Below are positions 4,981 to 8,298 of a DNA stretch of 8,298 nt, one piece after another. The stretch is from assembly GCF_000966975.1 (NCBI RefSeq), contig NZ_JZWV01000941.1, forward strand, positions 313 to 8,610, written 5' to 3'. Under the pieces are notes generated by a model. It worked only from the letters and a program-made list of their open reading frames with translations. It was not told the origin of the DNA and made no database searches. A program made the translations under genes and the position numbers. Numbering within the stretch: position 1 is the first letter of the stretch; every line of letters starts with the position of its first letter. Source of the DNA: Streptomyces katrae. Its GTDB lineage: Bacteria > Actinomycetota > Actinomycetes > Streptomycetales > Streptomycetaceae.

Positions 4981-7275
4981 ATGCCCGCGCCGACCCCTGG
5001 ATGTCCCGTGCCCCGGTTCAGCGTCATCGTGCCCGCGTACAAGGTTCAGGCGTACCTCCAGGAGAGTCTGGATTCGGTCCTGTCGCAGTCGTACCCGGAT
5101 CTGGAGCTGATCGCGGTCGACGACGCCTCCCCGGACGCCTGCGGTTCGATCATCGACGAGTACGCGGCCCGCGACCCCCGGGTCACCGCCGTCCACCTGG
5201 CGCACAACCTCGGCCTGGGACCGGCCCGCAACGCGGGCCTGTCCCGGGCCACCGGCGACTACCTGCTGTTCCTCGACGGCGACGACACCCTCGCCCCCGG
5301 CGCCCTGCAGGCCATCACCGACCGGCTCAAGGCCACCGGCTCCCCCGACGTCCTCGTCTACGACTACGCCCGCGCCTTCTGGACCGGCGAGCTGGTCCGC
5401 AACCGCCTCGCCCACCGCCTCCGCGAGGAGGGCCCGGCCAGCTTCCGGCTCGCCGACCGCCCGGCGCTGCTGGGGATGCTGATGGTGGTGTGGAACAAGG
5501 CGTACCGCCGCGAGTACGTGGAACGCGAGGGGCTGGAGTTCCCGCCCGGCCTCTACGAGGACACCCCCTGGACCTATCCGGCGCTGCTGGCCGCGGAGTC
5601 GGTGGCCGTCCTCGACCGGGTGTGCGTGCACTACCGGCAGCGGCGCACCGGCTCGATCCTGACCACCACCAGCCGCCGTCACCTCGACGTCTTCGACCAG
5701 TACGACCGGGTCTTCGGCTGGCTCGCGGGCCGCCCCGAACTGGAGCGCTGGCGCCCGGCGGTGCACCGGCGGATGGCCGAGCACTTCTGCGCCCTGTACG
5801 CCGACCCCCGCCGCCTCCCGCGCGCCGGCCGGGCCGAGTTCTTCGCCCGGGCCTCCGCCCTGCTGCGCCGCCACCGCACCCCGGGCGGCTCCGGCGCCCT
5901 GCCGCTGTCGCTGAGCCGCACCGACCGGCTGCGGCACCTCCTGATGCGGCTCGGGGTGCGCCGTACCTACCGGCTGGCGTCGGCCGCCCGCGCGGCGGGA
6001 CTGGCCGCGGGCCGGGCCGGTTCGGCCCTGGGGCGGGGGCTGCGCGAGAGCGCCCTGCGGCTGCACTACCGGATCCAGCGGCTGCTGCCCCTGCGGCCGG
6101 AGCTCGCGGTGTTCTCCGCGTACTGGCACGGCGGCTACGCCTGCAACCCGGCGGCCATCGAGGCGACGCTGCGCGAGCTGGCCCCGCACATGCGCACGGC
6201 GTGGATCTGCGACCCCCGGCACACCGCGACCCTGCCGCCCGAGACGACCCCGCTGAAGCCGGGCTCGGCCGCGTACTGGAGCGCGCTGGCCCGGGCCACG
6301 TACCTGACCAGTAACGTCAACTTCGACCGGGGCCTGGTCAAGCGGCCGGGCCAGGTCCTGCTGCAGACCCAGCACGGCACCCCCCTCAAGCGGGTCGGCC
6401 TCGACCTCCAGGACCGGCCGGCCGCCACCCCGACCACGGACTTCGAGGGCCTGCTGCGCGGCGCCGACCAGTGGGACTTCCTGCTCTCCGCGAACCGGCA
6501 CTCCACCCTGGTCTGGGAGAAGGCCGTGCCCGCCTCCTACACCACCCTCGAGTACGGCTACCCGCGTAACGACCCCTTCCACCGGGCCACCCAGGCCGAG
6601 GTCCTCGCCCTGCGCGAACGCCTCGGCATCGCCCCGGGCACCACCGCGATCCTCTACGCCCCCACCCACCGCGACTACCGGCGCAGCCGGCCCGAGCACC
6701 TGGACTTCGAGCGGGTCCTGCGGGACCTGGGCCCGCGCTTCACGATCCTGAACCGCACCCACCTGACGTACGCGGGCACGGAAGGGACCCCGGACGCCCA
6801 CCCCAGGCTGCTGGACGTCTCCGGCCACCCCTCGGTGGAAGAGCTCTGCCTGGCCTCGGACGCCCTGGTCACCGACTACTCGTCCCTGATGTTCGACTAC
6901 GCCGCCCTGGACCGGCCGATCGTGATCCACGCGGACGACTGGGAGGCGTACGAGGCGGCCCGCGGCACCTACTTCGACCTGCGGGCCTGCCCGCCCGGGG
7001 CGATCGCCCGGACCGAGGACGAGCTGGTCGACATCTTCACCACCGGGCACTGGCAGGGCTCGCGTTCGGCCCAGCTGCGCGCGGCGTTCCGCTCGCGCTT
7101 CTGCTCGTACGACGACGGGTACGCGGCCGAACGCGTGGTGCGGCGGGTCTTCCTGGGGCAGCAGACTCCGCTGCCCGCCGTCGTCCCGCTGGAGGACCGC
7201 CACCCCGTGCCCCCGGCGCCGTCCGCCGTGGCGGCCCCGGCCCGCACGCCGCTGACGGCGGGCCTGTGGCCGTAG
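4981..7275 (+). CDS. Bifunctional GT2 glycosyltransferase / CDP-glycerol glycerophosphotransferase (TagF-like)
   Basis: A 764-aa fusion, probably adding sugar and polyol-phosphate units to a cell-wall glycopolymer at the cytoplasmic face. Residues 11-230 are a GT-A family 2 domain: SVIVPAYK (14-21), the AVDDASPD nucleotide-binding Asp pair (47-48), FLDGDD with the DxD-type metal site (99-102), WNKAYRR, and LYEDTPW (191-197) with the probable catalytic acid. An Arg/Ala-rich helical linker follows (about 240-365). The rest is a TagF-type domain: QTQHGTPLKRVG (His 465), YPRND, LYAPTHRD (558-565), NRTH (591-594), HPSVEELCLASDALVTDYSS (616-635) and FDY. ATG 4981 was chosen after AGGGGG, although the 2-nt spacing is tight. 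GTG 5008, giving MPRFSVIVPAY, is a real alternative and fits how such proteins usually begin. No membrane segment is evident. Substrate and polymer are inferred from family only. Confidence 0.87.
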   Translation: MPAPTPGCPVPRFSVIVPAYKVQAYLQESLDSVLSQSYPDLELIAVDDASPDACGSIIDEYAARDPRVTAVHLAHNLGLGPARNAGLSRATGDYLLFLDGDDTLAPGALQAITDRLKATGSPDVLVYDYARAFWTGELVRNRLAHRLREEGPASFRLADRPALLGMLMVVWNKAYRREYVEREGLEFPPGLYEDTPWTYPALLAAESVAVLDRVCVHYRQRRTGSILTTTSRRHLDVFDQYDRVFGWLAGRPELERWRPAVHRRMAEHFCALYADPRRLPRAGRAEFFARASALLRRHRTPGGSGALPLSLSRTDRLRHLLMRLGVRRTYRLASAARAAGLAAGRAGSALGRGLRESALRLHYRIQRLLPLRPELAVFSAYWHGGYACNPAAIEATLRELAPHMRTAWICDPRHTATLPPETTPLKPGSAAYWSALARATYLTSNVNFDRGLVKRPGQVLLQTQHGTPLKRVGLDLQDRPAATPTTDFEGLLRGADQWDFLLSANRHSTLVWEKAVPASYTTLEYGYPRNDPFHRATQAEVLALRERLGIAPGTTAILYAPTHRDYRRSRPEHLDFERVLRDLGPRFTILNRTHLTYAGTEGTPDAHPRLLDVSGHPSVEELCLASDALVTDYSSLMFDYAALDRPIVIHADDWEAYEAARGTYFDLRACPPGAIARTEDELVDIFTTGHWQGSRSAQLRAAFRSRFCSYDDGYAAERVVRRVFLGQQTPLPAVVPLEDRHPVPPAPSAVAAPARTPLTAGLWP

Positions 7276-7291
7276 GGCCGGGGGCGGGGGG

Positions 7292-8198
7292 TCAGCGCAG
7301 GGTGAGGGGGGTCTCGGACAGGACGTGGGAGAGCTTCTCGGGGTTGCGGACGTAGTAGAGGCCGCTGACGCGGTCGCCGTCGATGCGCACCGCCATGATC
7401 CCGTCGAGCTCGCCGTCCAGGTAGGCGATCAGGGCCGGGCTGCCGTTGACCACGGTGGGGGCGAGGGTGAGCGGCAGCTTGGTCTTGCCGATGCCGCCGA
7501 GCAGGAACCGGGCCACCTTCTCGGCGCCGCCGATCGGGCGGAGCGCGGCCTGCTTGACGCCGCCGCCGTCGCCGATCAGGACCACGTCGGGGGCGAGCAC
7601 GTCGAGGAGGGCCTGCGGGTCCCCGGTCTCGACGGCCCGCAGGAAGGACTCCACCGCCGCCGAGGCCGCGCTGCGGGGAACGCTCTGGCGGGGGCGGCGG
7701 GCGTCGACGTGCTTGCGGGCGCGGTGGGCGATCTGGCGGACGGCGGCGGGCGTCTTGTCGACGGCGGCGGCGATCTCCTCGTAGCCGAAGTCGAAGGCCT
7801 CGCGCAGGACGAAGACGGCGCGCTCGGTGGGTGAGAGGGTTTCGAGGACGAGCATCATCGCCATCGACACGCTCTCGGCCAGCTCGACGTCCTCGGCCAC
7901 GTCGGGGGTGGTGAGCAGTGGCTCGGGCAGCCACTGGCCGACGTAGGCCTCCTTGCGGCGCTGGAGGCTGCGCAGCCGGTTGAGGGCCTGGCGGGTGGTG
8001 ATCCGGACCAGGTAGGCGCGCTGCTCGCGGACGTGGGTGAGGTCGACGTCGACCCAGCGCATCCACGTCTCCTGACGTCTCCTGGAGGACGTCCTCGGCG
8101 TCGGCGGCCGAGCCGAGCATCTCGTAGGCGACGGTGAAGAGCAGGTTCCGGTGGGCGACGAACGCCTCGGTCGCCGGGTCGGTGGTGTCGGTGCTCAT
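7292..8198 (-). pseudogene. sigJ: ECF41-family (SigJ-like) RNA polymerase sigma factor, frameshifted by a 10-bp tandem duplication
   Basis: Translation starts at ATG 8198 with an AAGGAGAGG ribosome site. The N-terminal frame gives sigma region 2 start HRNLLFTVAYEMLGSAADAE, then DVLQET, and loses frame. The rest continues in another frame from 8062: MRWVDV and THVREQRAYLVRITTRQALN (region 2), the WLPEP linker motif, LSPTERAVFVLREAFDFGYE and AVDKTPAAVRQIAHRARKHV (region 4), then a SnoaL-like C-terminal domain with DGGG and NPEKL. These are ECF41 hallmarks; that domain modulates activity in place of an anti-sigma factor. Deleting one 10-bp copy yields 897 nt, exactly 298 codons plus stop, and restores the conserved DVLQETWMRW. 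As written, the shifted frame runs without a stop to 6969, antisense to the neighbouring gene. Partner COE genes (carboxymuconolactone decarboxylase, oxidoreductase or epimerase types), usual for this family, would lie beyond 8298. DGGG is followed by Val-Lys instead of Lys/Arg. Confidence 0.85.
8065..8084 (-). repeat. Exact 10-bp tandem duplication that breaks the sigma factor frame
   Basis: On the minus strand CAGGAGACGT occurs twice in immediate succession (8084-8075 and 8074-8065). The flanking bases differ, so the repeat is exactly two 10-bp units. With one copy the codons read CTC CAG GAG ACG TGG ATG CGC TGG (LQETWMRW), the conserved region 2 sequence. With two copies the frame shifts after LQET. 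Confidence 0.95.
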
Positions 8199-8207
8199 GT
8201 CGGGGTA

Positions 8208-8216
8208 CCTCTCCTT
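8208..8216 (-). promoter_or_regulatory. Ribosome binding site of the sigma factor gene
   Basis: Read on the minus strand this is AAGGAGAGG, ending 9 nt before the ATG at 8198-8196. It is the best Shine-Dalgarno match in the window and fixes the sigma factor start. The intact ribosome site argues that the gene was expressed until very recently. Confidence 0.75.
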
Positions 8217-8221
8217 CGCGG

Positions 8222-8274
8222 CCGGCCCGGGCCGGGTGCGGACTGCGGCCGGACGGCCACGGCAAGATCATCTT
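8222..8274 (-). promoter_or_regulatory. Upstream region of the sigma gene with two palindromes
   Basis: CCGGCCCGGGCCGG (8222-8235) is a perfect 14-bp palindrome just upstream of the ribosome site. AAGATCATCTT (8264-8274) is a perfect odd palindrome with 5-bp arms and is strikingly AT-rich for this DNA. Either could be an operator or a leader structure. I could not place an ECF41-type -35/-10 pair with confidence. The region is cut by the window edge. Confidence 0.25.
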
Positions 8275-8298
8275 TCGGCGGCGGTCACGCCACCAGCG

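Noticed and set aside
4216..7203. A 995-codon open frame on the minus strand
   Set aside because: It lies antisense to the second permease and the GT2/TagF-like gene, both with clear family motifs. Its translation is Arg/Gly/Val-rich with no recognisable domain, as expected for a shadow frame in GC-rich DNA.
7276..7291. Bidirectional terminator between the convergent genes
   Set aside because: The 16-nt gap is a G-rich run with no inverted repeat that I can pair.
7325..7834. Open frames on the plus strand opposite the sigma factor
   Set aside because: They are antisense to the conserved sigma region 4 and SnoaL-like domain and show no domain pattern of their own.
1..8298. CRISPR array, tRNA, rRNA, transposase, phage or attachment site
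   Set aside because: No spaced repeat array, no tRNA-like cloverleaf with a conserved TTCGANNC arm in context, and no integrase or transposase motif was seen on either strand.

Overview
This is GC-rich actinobacterial DNA, most likely from Streptomyces or a close relative. Third codon positions are almost all G or C, long spurious open frames lie antisense to the real genes, and GTG/ATG starts with overlapping genes are used. The gene content fits: a large FtsK/SpoIIIE-type ATPase, a sugar ABC importer without its own ATPase, a GT2/TagF-like fusion and an ECF41 sigma factor. No species can be named from the sequence alone.

Layout. Bases 1-1127 (+) hold the C-terminal end of an FtsK/SpoIIIE-family ATPase whose start lies outside the window. 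An imperfect GC-rich hairpin (1130-1172) and a weak promoter-like pair (1155-1183) separate it from a three-gene operon. That operon encodes a solute-binding lipoprotein (1231-2706), a first permease carrying a large extracytoplasmic insertion (2709-4037) and a second permease (4034-4873, 4-nt overlap). This is a family-1 carbohydrate importer of the CUT1/MalEFG type. No ATPase is encoded, so it probably borrows a shared one such as MsiK. A 107-nt gap with short direct repeats leads to a 764-aa fusion of a GT2 glycosyltransferase and a CDP-glycerol glycerophosphotransferase (4981-7275), probably a cell-wall glycopolymer enzyme.

Converging on it after a 16-nt gap is an ECF41-family (SigJ-like) sigma factor on the minus strand (7292-8198). 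Its reading frame is broken by an exact 10-bp tandem duplication (8065-8084). Removing one copy restores a full-length 298-aa ECF41 protein with all its domains, so this is a very recent lesion, a reversible slippage switch, or an assembly error.

No phage, transposon, CRISPR, tRNA or rRNA was seen, and I found no complete previously undescribed multi-gene system. The points most worth checking are the 10-bp duplication in the sigma gene, the SdrD-B/Ig-like domain inside the first permease, and a 12-bp tandem repeat encoding a tetrapeptide repeat ahead of the lipoprotein signal sequence.
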